DNA of 64,000 nucleotides, from positions 3,526,001 to 3,590,000 of the forward strand of contig NZ_CP041614.1 in NCBI RefSeq assembly GCF_007197555.1, given 5' to 3'. This document shows positions 8,846-19,390 of the stretch, piece after piece; the stretch's first letter is position 1, and each line of letters starts with the position of its first letter. The translations under genes were made by a program, and so were the position numbers. Under the pieces are notes generated by a model that was not told where the DNA came from, ran no database searches, and saw nothing but the letters and a program-made list of their open reading frames with translations. Source of the stretch: Shewanella psychropiezotolerans (GTDB taxonomy: Bacteria; Pseudomonadota; Gammaproteobacteria; Enterobacterales; Shewanellaceae).

Positions 8846-10342
8846 ATGCCTACTAATCTCCCTCTGTCACTACCCGAAATCATAGTCTTAGGAGCGGTCG
8901 CTTTTCTGTTTCTGCTCATCGGCGCCTTATTGAACCAACGTCTGACTCGACAGAGGTGGCAAGAAGTAAAAAACCAACTTGCAGACCAACACCAACATAC
9001 GTTAGATGAAATCCAAATTGAGATCGGCCACAGGGATTCATTGCTACTAGATAAAGAAGCACAAATAGAAACCTTATACGCTAAGGTCGAAAAAAATCTC
9101 AGTGCATTAGGACAAGCTCAAGCCGAATCGAGTCGTCTTCCTCAATTAGACAGCCAACTGCAAGAATCTCAGCGAAAATTGATGGAAACCCAACTGGCCC
9201 TGTCAAAATCCAATGCCATGCAACAGACCTTAACCGTCAAATTTAGTACGCAGCAACAAGCTCTGGAAGATAAAGTCTCTCTATTAGAGAGTGCTGAAAT
9301 CCGTTTGACAACCCAATTTGAAAATCTCGCCAACAAGATATTTGAAGAGCGCAGTGAGAAGTTACAGAGCCAAAACACTCAGCATTTAGATACGGTGTTA
9401 GCCCCTTTTAAACAGCAGCTTGAGGGGTTTAGGAAACAGGTTCAGGAATCTTATACTAATGAGCAATCCGAGCGCAGTGCATTCAGACACCAGCTCGAAT
9501 CACTGAAAGCCCTCAACCAGCAGATGAGTCAAGACGCTATCAACCTCACCCGGGCACTCAAGGGTGACAATAAACAGCAAGGTAACTGGGGAGAGGTCAT
9601 TTTAGAGCGTGTATTACAAGAGAGTGGTTTGCGAGAGGGTCATGAGTATGACACTCAAACTGAGCTTAAGAATGATGATGGTAAGCGTTTTAAGCCCGAT
9701 GTCATCGTTCATTTGCCTGAAAATAAAGATGTCGTCATCGATGCTAAGATGTCATTGGTCGCCTATGAGCGGTATTTCAACAATGATGATGAAGATATCA
9801 AAGCACAGGCACTTAAAGATCATGTCCTCTCTATCCGGGGTCACATTAAGGGGCTGAGCCAAAAAGACTATCAAAAGCTTCATGGGCTAACCAGCCTGGA
9901 TTACGTGCTTATGTTTATCCCCTTGGAGCCGGCATTTTTACTCGCACTTGAACATGACCCTAGTCTGGTGAACTATGCCTTAGAGCTCAACATCATGCTT
10001 GTTAGCCCTACCAATCTTTTGGTTGCATTAAGGACAATTAACAACATTTGGCGCTACGAATATCAAAATCAAAACGCTCAACGTATCGCCAAACAAGCAG
10101 GAAAGATATACGATAAACTGTGCGGCTATATCGAAGATATGGAAAAACTCGGTAGGGCCATCGAAGGCGCTGAGAAAAGCTATGCCAACGCCATGAGCAA
10201 GCTCGCCAATGGTAAAGGAAACTTAGTCCGACAAGCCCATCAGATGCAGCAGTTGGGTGTGGATACCAGTAAAAAAATCGATCAGCGCTTATTGGATAGC
10301 GCACTATCAGACTATCCAGGACTTGAGTCCAAATTGAATTAG
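8846..10342 (+). CDS. rmuC: DNA recombination protein RmuC
   Basis: RmuC limits inversions at short inverted repeats; it carries a predicted nuclease core. One N-terminal membrane helix (about residues 8-30, IIVLGAVAFLFLLIGALL) is followed by a long coiled coil (about 35-230). The RmuC core follows, with QGNWGEVILERVLQESGL and RFKPDVIVHLPENKDVVIDAK, a restriction-endonuclease-like region. The length of 498 residues is normal. The gene is followed within 50 bases by slt and may share its transcript. Confidence 0.93.
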   Translation: MPTNLPLSLPEIIVLGAVAFLFLLIGALLNQRLTRQRWQEVKNQLADQHQHTLDEIQIEIGHRDSLLLDKEAQIETLYAKVEKNLSALGQAQAESSRLPQLDSQLQESQRKLMETQLALSKSNAMQQTLTVKFSTQQQALEDKVSLLESAEIRLTTQFENLANKIFEERSEKLQSQNTQHLDTVLAPFKQQLEGFRKQVQESYTNEQSERSAFRHQLESLKALNQQMSQDAINLTRALKGDNKQQGNWGEVILERVLQESGLREGHEYDTQTELKNDDGKRFKPDVIVHLPENKDVVIDAKMSLVAYERYFNNDDEDIKAQALKDHVLSIRGHIKGLSQKDYQKLHGLTSLDYVLMFIPLEPAFLLALEHDPSLVNYALELNIMLVSPTNLLVALRTINNIWRYEYQNQNAQRIAKQAGKIYDKLCGYIEDMEKLGRAIEGAEKSYANAMSKLANGKGNLVRQAHQMQQLGVDTSKKIDQRLLDSALSDYPGLESKLN

Positions 10343-10392
10343 TCAGTCAATAGATGATCTCCTGATAAATATGGATATTGAAGGAAGACGCA

Positions 10393-12390
10393 ATGCATAA
10401 GCAGTTTAATGGCATGTTAAAATCCTTGTTTTTTTATACTGGCCTGAGCCTGATCTCAATGTCGACATTGATGGCTAGCTCGGTTGTTAACCCAGCCCAT
10501 GCCAGTAATTACACTGCCGAGCAACAAACATACTTAGATGCGCGAAAAGCACTCAAAAACAAGCAGTTCAGCAGCTACAATAAATTACGTAAGCAACTCG
10601 ATGACTACCCTCTGACCGTCTATCTGGACTTTCATTCCAATATCAATGGCATTCTGACTCATAAGGGTAGCAGAGCCAGCTCTGAGATTGACCAATTTAA
10701 AGATACTCCCTTATTTAACACAGCTAGATATCGCTATTTAATGAGAACGGGCTCCAAACGGCGTTGGGATGACTTCTTAATGGTCAGTCCAAGCAGACCC
10801 AACAACATCATTTTACAGTGTTATTTCTACCGTGCTAAGTTGGCATCAGGCGATAAAGATATCGCTTTTAAAGGCGCTAAATCTCTCTGGCTTTATGGAA
10901 AGTCGAGGCCAGAAGAGTGTGACCCGCTCTTTCAGGTCTGGCAAAAAGCAGGTTATCGCACTCAAGAGATGATCTGGTCACGTATGTTCCTCAGTTTTAA
11001 TGCCAATCAACACGGATTACTGACTTATCTGTCCAGAAAGATCACTGGTAATCAAGCCGAAGTAACGCGACTCCTGTCTGTATATAAAGATCCCCGTAGC
11101 CTGAGACACACGAAAAGATTTATGGGGCGGGCAAAAATTAATGGCGAGATCGTCGCCGCTGGATTAAAGAAACTGGCGAGAAAAGATCTCAAGCAAGCTG
11201 TAAAGCTCTATATGACCTACCAAAAACTGGACAGATTTAGTGATTATCAAGGTAGAAAACTCAGCCGCTATTTTGTCAAACGCGCCATCATCAGACAGGA
11301 AGAGCGCCTAAAATCATTCGTCGATACCATGTTGCCACTACTAGACAGTGATGATCTGGTGGAGTTACGATTGAGATGGGCCATCAGAGAGGCTGACATC
11401 ACTAGCCTTATTGCCTACTTACCCCAGTTGAGTGAACAGAAAAAAGCTAAATCCAGATGGCAATATTGGCTGTCTAGGGTCGATAAAATCACCTCGAATC
11501 AAGCCACTTCAGCACCGAGTTCAGATATTGTCGAAAACCCATCTAGCAGCAGATTAGCGAACTTGAGCAAGCGTAGAAATTTTTATGGCTATGCCGCGGC
11601 ACACGAGCTCAATGGTGAGTATCAACTCGAGCACGTTGATACCGTCAGTGACCCGGCACTTAGACAGAAAATCTTCGATGATAAAGCCTTGGCTCGTGTG
11701 ATTGAGCTACTGGCCATAGATAAAACCATTGACGCCAGATCTGAATGGGTCCAAATGCTGGGACGACACAGCCAAGCAATGCAAAAAGAGTATGCAATAT
11801 TGGCATTAGAGAATAAATGGTACGATCTCGGTGTTCAAGCCAGCATACAAGGCAAACTGTGGAACGACATGACACTGCGTTTCCCCTATGCAGCCGAGCA
11901 AGCCTTCGTGACAGCCAGCAAGAAACAGAAGGTCAATATCGATGAGCTCAGGGCTATAGCCAGAAGAGAGAGTGCTTTTTACCCTTACGCAACCTCTGGG
12001 GTCGGCGCCAGAGGCTTGATGCAGCTCATGCCAGCAACCGCAAAAGAGACAGCCAGGAAAGCTGGAGTCAAATACAAGGGCACACGTAGCCTGTACGTCA
12101 ACGAGATAAACATTCGTCTCGGCAGTGCTTACTATGCTTCCCTATTAAAGCGGTTCAATAATAATCGTGTGTTAGCCACAGCAGCTTATAATGCTGGTCC
12201 CCATAGGGTTAAGCGCTGGTTAAAGAAAACCAATGGAGAACTCGATGTTGTCGCCTTCATCGAAGCAATCCCTTTCACCGAAACCCGTGAGTATGTACAA
12301 GCAGTGCTTAGCTATCGAGTCATCTACCAAATCAAACAAGGTAAGAAACCCGAGTTGTTTTCGGCTAAAGAGCTCGATTTTAAATATTAG
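10393..12390 (+). CDS. slt: Soluble lytic murein transglycosylase (Slt70 type)
   Basis: A periplasmic exo-lytic transglycosylase that degrades peptidoglycan glycan chains. A signal peptide spans residues 1 to about 38 (cleavage near NPAHA-SNYT). The long superhelical U and L domains (to about residue 490) are followed by the catalytic domain: Glu in AIARRESAFYPYATS, then GARGLMQLMPATA and AYNAGPHRVKRWL. ATG 10393 with AAGGAAG upstream is preferred over a TTG five codons before it. The length (665 aa) is close to E. coli Slt70 (645). It lies 50 bases after rmuC. Confidence 0.94.
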   Translation: MHKQFNGMLKSLFFYTGLSLISMSTLMASSVVNPAHASNYTAEQQTYLDARKALKNKQFSSYNKLRKQLDDYPLTVYLDFHSNINGILTHKGSRASSEIDQFKDTPLFNTARYRYLMRTGSKRRWDDFLMVSPSRPNNIILQCYFYRAKLASGDKDIAFKGAKSLWLYGKSRPEECDPLFQVWQKAGYRTQEMIWSRMFLSFNANQHGLLTYLSRKITGNQAEVTRLLSVYKDPRSLRHTKRFMGRAKINGEIVAAGLKKLARKDLKQAVKLYMTYQKLDRFSDYQGRKLSRYFVKRAIIRQEERLKSFVDTMLPLLDSDDLVELRLRWAIREADITSLIAYLPQLSEQKKAKSRWQYWLSRVDKITSNQATSAPSSDIVENPSSSRLANLSKRRNFYGYAAAHELNGEYQLEHVDTVSDPALRQKIFDDKALARVIELLAIDKTIDARSEWVQMLGRHSQAMQKEYAILALENKWYDLGVQASIQGKLWNDMTLRFPYAAEQAFVTASKKQKVNIDELRAIARRESAFYPYATSGVGARGLMQLMPATAKETARKAGVKYKGTRSLYVNEINIRLGSAYYASLLKRFNNNRVLATAAYNAGPHRVKRWLKKTNGELDVVAFIEAIPFTETREYVQAVLSYRVIYQIKQGKKPELFSAKELDFKY

Positions 12391-12613
12391 TCAATAGGTA
12401 CTTAAGCGTCTGCTCGGCAAGCATGACTAAGATTCTTTCAGGATACTTAATACAATAACGTCAGTGTCTCAATCCTTGGGAATTGAAAAATGATCAGATT
12501 TCACCGGTGTGATGAAAATTAGCTCATTCGAACCCAGTTTCAGGTAAAAAGCTTAGACAGTCAGCCTTTATTGTGAATAATTATCATTAACGTAAAATAT
12601 TAAGATCGACTTG

Positions 12614-13363
12614 ATGGTATCACTGGATAATCTTTACCTGGGCGCAGAATATCAACCCCTGATCAACACCTCGGACTCGTCTGTCTATGGCTATGAAGCC
12701 CTGTCTAGATTTACCGATCTCGATGGCCGTCACACGCCACCCAATATCGTCTTCGATCATCTGCATAATCAAGCATCTCTATTAGAAAAAGTTGAGATAC
12801 AAGCTAAGTTTTTTCAACTTAAACACTCAATTGCCTCTTTGCCTCTGTTTATCAACTTAGACCCCCATGCCATAGGCCCCAAAAGCCAACACATGTTGAA
12901 TTTATTATCGCTTCGGCCTAATTTAACCGTAGAGATCATCGAGAATACTTGCATCAATGATGCAAATCTCTCGAGAATACTGGTATCCCATTTAAAATCC
13001 AAACAGATAAATGTGGCACTCGACGATATTGGTGCCCCACATTCCATGTTGTCTCTAGCCCTGTTAGGCCAAGTAGATACCCTAAAGTTTGATATCCACT
13101 GGCTTAATCAAATGGGTAATATAGAGCAAGAATATCTGATGAAAGCCCTGATCCGGTTTGCTAAGGATTGCCGTAAACAAACTGTCCTCGAGGGCGTAGA
13201 AAACCGGCAACAATTTGCGCTCGCGCAAGAACTCGGTATAGATCTGGTGCAAGGATTTTTATTTAAGTCCCAATTCATCACAGCGCCTTCTGTCACACCA
13301 CTACTAGCCCTCGATGAAAACCTGACTAACATTGAGCCTTTGCCTGCAAAATTAATGAACTAG
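12614..13363 (+). CDS. Stand-alone EAL-domain protein
   Basis: An EAL-domain protein of 249 residues, likely a cyclic-di-GMP phosphodiesterase without a sensor domain. Residues expected for catalysis are visible: EAL near 28-30 (GYEALSRF), Asn in LFINLDP, Glu in VEIIENT, Asp-Asp in VALDDIGA, Lys in LKFDI, Glu in LEGVE, Gln in VQGFL. The loop normally reading DDFGTG is DDIGAP here, and LTES is absent, so activity or ligand response may differ. No membrane segment is seen. A TTG one codon upstream is an alternative start. The upstream gap shows no clear promoter. Confidence 0.85.
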   Translation: MVSLDNLYLGAEYQPLINTSDSSVYGYEALSRFTDLDGRHTPPNIVFDHLHNQASLLEKVEIQAKFFQLKHSIASLPLFINLDPHAIGPKSQHMLNLLSLRPNLTVEIIENTCINDANLSRILVSHLKSKQINVALDDIGAPHSMLSLALLGQVDTLKFDIHWLNQMGNIEQEYLMKALIRFAKDCRKQTVLEGVENRQQFALAQELGIDLVQGFLFKSQFITAPSVTPLLALDENLTNIEPLPAKLMN

Positions 13364-13475
13364 CAAGCCATGCAAGGGTAACGAATTGACCTAGACTTAG
13401 AGTCAAACCAAGAAACTGGATCAAGAATCTAATTTGCCGCATAGTAATAACCATAATGCCAGTAAAGGGAATTCA

Positions 13476-14387
13476 ATGTCCAAACAGACAATTTCAGATA
13501 TTATCACTCAACTTGGGCGTGTTCTATTAGGCAAACCAGAACAGATAAAGCTGGCACTTGCATGTATTCTCGCCAAAGGACACCTGCTGATCGAAGATCT
13601 TCCCGGTATGGGGAAAACCAGCCTATCCCATGGCATCGCCCAGAGTCTGGGACTCACTTATCAGCGGATACAATTTACCAGCGATATGTTACCCGCCGAT
13701 ATTCTAGGAGTCTCTATTTTCGATAAGGAGCAAGCTCAGTTTATCTTTCACCCTGGGCCTATCTTCAAACAGATGGTGCTAGCGGATGAAATCAATCGTG
13801 CCAGTCCCAAGACACAGAGCGCACTACTCGAGGCCATGGCCGAAAGTCAGATCACAGTCGATGGGATCACTCACCCACTGCCCAGCCCGTTTTTTGTAAT
13901 AGCGACTCAAAATCCCAGCGAGCAATCGGGCACATTCCCACTGCCAGAATCACAACTCGATCGCTTTATGATGCGCCTCTCCATTGGTTATCCCAACGCT
14001 GCAGCCGAACTCGAAATGCTCAAAGGACATGACCAATCCCCCCAGGTTATGGTTCTTCCCCAGTGTATATCCCAAATCGAACTGGTTCAGTTACAGCAAG
14101 ATGTTGGGAAAATTACGGCTTCAGATGCCTTACTTAATTATGTGCTCGCACTCGTCGAAGCCTCCCGCGTCCAGAATGAGGGGTTTGGCCTGTCACCACG
14201 GGCGAGCAAGGCACTACTCCAAGCCTCTAAAGCCTGGGCTTTTCTCAATGGACGAAGCTACCTTGTCCCTGAGGATGTACAGGCAGTGTTCTCATCGGTA
14301 GCCGAGCATAGGATCCGCAGCAGTAGTCAACAGCAGGGAGCTGCCCTATCTCAAAAAATTCTCAGCAACGTCAACCCGATACTGTAA
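13476..14387 (+). CDS. MoxR-family AAA+ ATPase
   Basis: A cytoplasmic AAA+ ATPase of the MoxR family, thought to act as a chaperone in assembling partner complexes. Walker A is LPGMGKTS (about residue 46), Walker B is VLADEINRASPKTQ, and sensor-1 ATQNPSEQSGTFPLPESQLDRF follows. The start at ATG 13476 is chosen because of AAAGGGA just upstream; a TTG 14 codons earlier would also be in frame. The length is 303 residues, normal. It heads a three-gene operon with DUF58 and TgpA genes, the usual arrangement in Gammaproteobacteria. Confidence 0.93.
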   Translation: MSKQTISDIITQLGRVLLGKPEQIKLALACILAKGHLLIEDLPGMGKTSLSHGIAQSLGLTYQRIQFTSDMLPADILGVSIFDKEQAQFIFHPGPIFKQMVLADEINRASPKTQSALLEAMAESQITVDGITHPLPSPFFVIATQNPSEQSGTFPLPESQLDRFMMRLSIGYPNAAAELEMLKGHDQSPQVMVLPQCISQIELVQLQQDVGKITASDALLNYVLALVEASRVQNEGFGLSPRASKALLQASKAWAFLNGRSYLVPEDVQAVFSSVAEHRIRSSSQQQGAALSQKILSNVNPIL

Positions 14388-14396
14388 ATTAGCATT

Positions 14397-15401
14397 ATGA
14401 TGAATCGTGCTAACTCCACTAAATCCACAAGGCTCTGGAAACCTTCGCTCTGGTTGAACGCCTGGTTAGCACGTAGGCTACCGCCATCGAAACAGGTCAC
14501 ATTAGCCCATAAAAGTATCTTCATTCTACCCACGGGCTTCGGCCTATTGTGGGCCAGTCTGATCTTACTCTTGTTTATACTCGGCACTAATTATCAGAAC
14601 AACTTGATAATAGGATTAAGCTTTTTACTGGTAAGCCTGTTTAATACCTGCATCATCTACAGTTATAAAAACCTTGCCGGGCTCTCACTTACTTCATCTC
14701 CTTCTCCTCAAGCCTACGCTGGAGAGACACTGGTATTCCCAATAAAATTGTCCTCTAGACAAGCTCAATTTGAAGTATTGCTTTCCTATCCCAATAACCA
14801 GGTCAATGTGCTCAAAATGATTAAAGAGGAACCACAGGTTTCTCTGCTGCAATTTAAAAACCTTAGCCGAGGCAGAATATTCCCCAGGCGCTTGAAAATA
14901 GAGTCGAGATACCCGCTTGGATTATGCAGAGCCTGGTCACATATAGATCTTGCTAATCAAGTGATCGTCTTTGCCAATCCCATCGAGTCACAATCAGAGC
15001 TGTCTTCTTTAGAAACAGACGATATAAGTGACACCTTAGACAAAGGCATACATGTTCAGGGAGTCGATGAGTTTAAAGGCCTAAGGCAACATATTCCCGG
15101 AGAATCATTGAAACAGGTTGCATGGAAACAACTGGCACAGGGACGAGGCATGCTGAGCAAGGAATTTCAGCAACCCCAAGGACAACCCCTCTGGCTCACT
15201 TTAGATAATCTAGGCTCACCGGACATCGAAGAAAGGATCAGTAAGTTGACTTGGTCCATCGATAAACTCAGTGAACGTGGGCATATTTTCGGGCTAGTAA
15301 TAGGCCAACATAAGATCCCTCCTTCGGATGGCGAGAGCCATCGGCTTATGTGCCAACAAACCATAGCACTTCTTCCTGTGAGAGATGGGGAGATAAAATG
15401 A
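14397..15401 (+). CDS. DUF58 domain-containing membrane protein
   Basis: A 334-residue protein with two membrane helices (about residues 37-80, SIFILPTGFGLLWASLILLL and GLSFLLVSLFNTCIIYSY), then a cytoplasmic von Willebrand-like DUF58 domain with GLRQHIPGESLKQVAWKQLA (about 225-245). DUF58 proteins sit in MoxR/TgpA operons and are believed to be substrates or partners of the MoxR ATPase. It follows moxR by nine bases and overlaps tgpA by the ATGA overlap. Two adjacent ATG codons could be the start. Confidence 0.88.
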   Translation: MMNRANSTKSTRLWKPSLWLNAWLARRLPPSKQVTLAHKSIFILPTGFGLLWASLILLLFILGTNYQNNLIIGLSFLLVSLFNTCIIYSYKNLAGLSLTSSPSPQAYAGETLVFPIKLSSRQAQFEVLLSYPNNQVNVLKMIKEEPQVSLLQFKNLSRGRIFPRRLKIESRYPLGLCRAWSHIDLANQVIVFANPIESQSELSSLETDDISDTLDKGIHVQGVDEFKGLRQHIPGESLKQVAWKQLAQGRGMLSKEFQQPQGQPLWLTLDNLGSPDIEERISKLTWSIDKLSERGHIFGLVIGQHKIPPSDGESHRLMCQQTIALLPVRDGEIK

Positions 15402-17406
15402 AGCCCTCGCAGCAGGAGATCATATCCCGGCATAGTCTACTTTGGTTACTCATCATCAATGTCGTGATACTTCTGCCACTCTATGACAAGTTGACTCCAT
15501 GGACCATGGCCATCTGCGGCATCTGCCTGGTATGGCGCTACGGCATTTTTATGGGAAGAGTAGCCAAGCCTCCTCGCTTGCTGGTAACAGCACTCGCCCT
15601 GGCATCGGCATTGACTCTAGCACTGGTCACATCAAAAATTGGCTTACTCAACGGCTTGATCAACCTGCTGATTTTAGGTTATTCACTCAAATATATAGAG
15701 ATGAGAAACAGGCGTGATGTCAGAATTGTGGTCATTGTCGGCTATATTCTTATCGCGATCACCTTACTCGGGCATCAATCTGTCTACTTCTCTATCCTAT
15801 TAATCTTCATTGCCACGATTAACACTTGTGTGTTAGTTAGCCTCTACCGAGAAGATGTGAGGCTCAATGAGACAGCCAGAATAGGTTTTAGCCTCATCAT
15901 ACAAAGTTTGCCCTTAGCCGCCCTGCTCTTCCTGGTGTTTCCTCGTTTACCTCCCCTGTGGTTGATGCCGCAGCTAAAAACGGAACAAACTGGGATCTCA
16001 GATGAAGTGAGTTTCGGTGAAATAGGCAGGCTGACACGCTCTGCGGCTCTCGCATTTCAGGTCAAGTTTGATGGCACTCCCCCAGAAATCATCAACTCTA
16101 TTGGCGGGCTCTGGTCTTAGAAGATTACGACGGTCAGACCTGGAGACAACACGAAAGCATTAAAACCTTGGAATCAAATAATTTAGCGTCATCGACTGTG
16201 CCTGCTGCCACTGGGACCTGGCTGAATTATTCTGTTATTGCACAGAAGAGCAATCAACACTGGCTCTTCGGCCTGGACGTCGCTTTCAGCGATACAAGGA
16301 ACATCATCCAATTGCCGGATTACCGCCTCTATTCCACCAAGAGCCTCACACAAAAGTTTCAGTACAGTGTCAAATCTTTCCCCTCTATGCCCATGGATTT
16401 AACACTCGCAGATCATGTCAGGAATATTAATTTACAGCTTCCGGAGCTGAGTAACCCCAGAACCCACAAATTAGCCAAGAGTTTTGCAGTCCGCTACCCA
16501 AACCCGGTAAAGAGACTCAATGCCATGATGAATTACTTCACCGAGCAAGCCTATTTTTATACTCTGACGCCACCACCTGTAGGTCCACAGCAAATTGATG
16601 ATTTCTTATTGGAAAACAAGGCCGGATTTTGTGTTCATTATGCCAGTGCATTAACAGTTATGGCTCGCGCTACCGGGATACCTGCAAGAATGGTAACAGG
16701 CTATCAGGGCGGCGAATGGAATAAACAAGCCCAATATCTCAGCATCTATCAATATATGGCCCATGCCTGGGTAGAAGTCTGGTTAGAGAACAGAGGCTGG
16801 ATAAGACTCGATCCCACCTCTATGATAGCACCGGAGAGAATACTCGAAGGTTTCGACGCCTATTTTCAAGGAGGGGACAGCTATTTTATCGACAGTCCCT
16901 TCAGTACACTTAGGCTCAGAGACTATCCCCTTCTCAATGAGCTGAGGCAAAATTTAGCCAGCATAGATTTCTATTGGAGTGTCTGGGTATTAGGTTTCGA
17001 TTCGAGTAAACAAGAGCAGGTGTTACATAAGTTGCTGGGGAAGGTCACCACAGAGAAATTAGCCTTTTTCATGCTCTCAAGCTTGGCTCTTATCATATTA
17101 GTAATAGCATACAGTGCCGGATTACTGCATTTCAGCAGAGATAAAGATAAAATATCATCGGCTTACTTAAGAGTCTGTCGGTTATTAGATAAGAAAGGCG
17201 TGACCAGGCGGCTCGATCAGGGCCCGATAGATTTTTGCCATAGCGTAGAGAGTCAGCTACCTGCGATTGCTAAAGATTTCTCTCTATTGACTCAGTATTA
17301 CGTCGCGCTTAAATATCGAACATTAACGCCCAGTGGCAAAAAAAACACCACTAAACTTTTTATTCGATTATCCAGGAAGTTGAAGCTTAAACTGATCAAA
17401 CTCTAA
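15398..17406 (+). pseudogene. tgpA: TgpA-like transglutaminase membrane protein, frameshifted
   Basis: A membrane protein with several N-terminal helices and a periplasmic transglutaminase-like domain. The first frame (16120 stop) ends with SIGGLWS; the second frame contains WRALVLEDYDGQTW, which is the family continuation, so one base is missing near the AAA run at 16086. The catalytic triad is visible: Cys in KAGFCVHYASAL, His in MAHAWVEVW and Asp in WIRLDPT. A C-terminal membrane helix near base 17080 and DUF4129-like tail follow. Together about 669 residues, normal for TgpA. ATG 15398 overlaps the DUF58 stop. TgpA is essential in Pseudomonas aeruginosa; a sequencing error is the simplest reading. 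Confidence 0.86.
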
Positions 17407-17584
17407 CAAGAAACGGTAAACGAAAAATATGCATTCAACAATAGTGATGACGTAATAACCGGCCATATTTCAGTCAGAAAAAAGCGGAGCATCCTGCCCC
17501 GCATACCTAAACTTGCACATGTTTACAAGACACTAGTACGCATGGATTTAGCGTACAAGAAAACGTATGTCTTGCACAACATAT

Positions 17585-17615
17585 CTCCATAGATTCAATC
17601 ATTGAGTCTATGGAG
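17585..17615. repeat. Near-perfect hairpin
   Basis: A 15-bp stem (17585-17599 with 17601-17615) with one mismatch and a one-base centre. There is no T-run, so it is not a classic terminator. It could be an operator or end of a small repeat element. Confidence 0.6.
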
Positions 17616-17697
17616 TAGCCAGTATCATTCTGAATATATCTACGTCGAAGGAAGCACTAAACTCTTATCGACATATTCCAGCCCATCCTTAGGCTTA

Positions 17698-17754
17698 ATA
17701 CCATTCCATATAAGTATCTGGTCAGAACGATCAGATACTTACTCGGAATGGTAT
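17698..17754. repeat. Imperfect inverted repeat, MITE/REP-like
   Basis: Outer arms ATACCATTCC (17698-17707) and its complement (17745-17754), and inner arms AAGTATCTG (17712-17720) and complement (17732-17740). The two-part palindrome looks like a small repetitive element of the kind common between Shewanella genes; this assignment is by resemblance. Confidence 0.5.
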
Positions 17755-17806
17755 AAACTCGCAGACTAAAACGAGAAGGTTAAAACAAAATATTGCGACA
17801 AAAAGA

Positions 17807-18310
17807 TCAGTTCGACCAATGGATGTGAACTATCTGCCACTCTCCACCAGTTTCCTTATTCAGTACTAAGGTTTCCATCCCCTGACTGTCTATCGATTTT
17901 CCCTTGAACACACCAGACGATTTAGTCACCGACATAGAAATTGCCGTGTTGCCATACACCTGTATCTGCTGCTCGAGCATGATGACTGTTAATCCTTTGA
18001 GATAAGCCATATCGGCCCTCATATGATGACTGGCATATTCTTGTAGCGAACGTTCGACGTTGCCTCCTTCATAGATCAACACATCTTTTGCCAATATCCT
18101 CTTAACTGACGCCTCATCCCCGCTCTGGATAGCGCGATGAAACTCACTCACCACCTTGGCCACAGGTTGTTCCATGCCAATAAATACTTTAGTCGCGGCT
18201 GGATGTTCTTCATTTCCGTGTGCCTGCACAAGACCGGAATAATTGGCGCCTAAGAGCAGTAATAGCCCTGATAAAAGGCCTCGCCATTGCTTTATTTGAT
18301 ATCTAAGCAT
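17807..18310 (-). CDS. Secreted NTF2-like (SnoaL/DUF4440) protein in copper cluster
   Basis: A 167-residue protein with a Sec signal peptide (about residues 1-30, ending near VQAHG) and an NTF2-like alpha+beta fold (FHRAIQSGDEASVKRILA, then VHIHW at the end). The mature N-terminus has HGNEEHP and could bind metal, but no known metal motif is defined. It is the last gene of the copper cluster, 72 bases after copD, with AAGGAA before the ATG. Its role in copper handling is inferred from position only. Confidence 0.7.
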   Translation of the reverse strand: MLRYQIKQWRGLLSGLLLLLGANYSGLVQAHGNEEHPAATKVFIGMEQPVAKVVSEFHRAIQSGDEASVKRILAKDVLIYEGGNVERSLQEYASHHMRADMAYLKGLTVIMLEQQIQVYGNTAISMSVTKSSGVFKGKSIDSQGMETLVLNKETGGEWQIVHIHWSN

Positions 18311-18382
18311 TTCATTTCCTTATTTACTTTCTATATATCTTTTAAGCAGGATAAAAAGCCCTGCTTTAATCAATTCGTCCGT

Positions 18383-19390
18383 TTAAGCCAGACTTTGTGG
18401 CCCCAACACACTGGACAGCACAGCGGTTGTGGTTAAAATCAGCGCAGCGATGAGTATCTCGACCCCAATTGAACGCTTCAATATGCCTACTGAGTTCGCC
18501 TCGCCTTGTTTTGGCTTTGAGCTCAGCTTCACGACTAACGAGCCAGACTCCGATGCGTTATCATCAAGATTAGGCACCAAGCTAAACTTGTGCAGTGCGG
18601 CTATCGCCAGAATCGCCGAGATAATGAAAAGCTTAGTCAAAATGGCTCTTCCATAGCCAGTGTCGATAAACTCGCCAGGACTTTGAAACAGCAGGCTTAG
18701 CAATATCAGTCCCGTGATCACCACAACAGCGACGATAAATATGGCCTGCTTGCCAAACAAGTCCATGACACCCTTGAGTGATCGCGCTTCTAAACGGCCA
18801 CACATGGTCCATAAAGGGATCAGTGAGCCAATCCAGGCACCGATGGCAACAACATGAAGAGCCACCAGCCATTTACCTAAGTCATCCATATCGGCACTGT
18901 GACCTATCAAGGTGAATGAATACGCCAAACAAAGCGTAGCCATCAGGAGTAGACCCAATGCACTATTTCGAGCGGGTCCCGTTCGGTTAACAGGCATAAA
19001 TGTGGTAACCAAAACCAAAACAAAACCAGTAATACGCCAGGATACGGAGCCCCCGACAGAACTCTGCCAGAGGATTTCGGTCATCATAGGATCCCACATT
19101 CCTGAAAGACCGGTCTCGGCAAACGAACCTACCTGAATGAAGAAGTTCATGGCAACGGCCAAGATTCCGATCATGGCCCCCTTCCTCATGTAGCCGGGTA
19201 AGTCGTCAATACCTGCTCCTGTACTTGAATCTATTTGCTGTTGCCTGATTATCGACCTGACATTCATTACGATCATCAAGAAGCCGCCCAGACTCGACGC
19301 CACGCCAATATAGATGAGCCATTTAGTCATGATGCCGACTATGTCGAACAGGCTTAACACCATTACATCAGTCATGGGAATGGCTGGCAT
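18383..19390 (-). CDS. copD: CopD-family copper resistance membrane protein
   Basis: CopD is an inner-membrane protein that moves copper, together with periplasmic CopC, into the cytoplasm or across the membrane. The 335-residue protein has about eight membrane helices; His residues of the CopD family are seen in LVALHVVAIGAWIGSLIPLW. The 5' end overlaps copC by 23 bases; ATG 19375, sharing bases with the copC stop, is an alternative start. The overlap suggests coupled translation. Confidence 0.88.
   Translation of the reverse strand: MPAIPMTDVMVLSLFDIVGIMTKWLIYIGVASSLGGFLMIVMNVRSIIRQQQIDSSTGAGIDDLPGYMRKGAMIGILAVAMNFFIQVGSFAETGLSGMWDPMMTEILWQSSVGGSVSWRITGFVLVLVTTFMPVNRTGPARNSALGLLLMATLCLAYSFTLIGHSADMDDLGKWLVALHVVAIGAWIGSLIPLWTMCGRLEARSLKGVMDLFGKQAIFIVAVVVITGLILLSLLFQSPGEFIDTGYGRAILTKLFIISAILAIAALHKFSLVPNLDDNASESGSLVVKLSSKPKQGEANSVGILKRSIGVEILIAALILTTTAVLSSVLGPQSLA

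Larger units (their letters stand above)
17407..17806. other. Intergenic 400 bp with inverted repeats
   Basis: No coding gene was recognised. The stretch holds two hairpins, described separately, between the tgpA 3' end and the copper cluster's last gene. The remaining sequence shows no convincing ORF. Confidence 0.6.
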
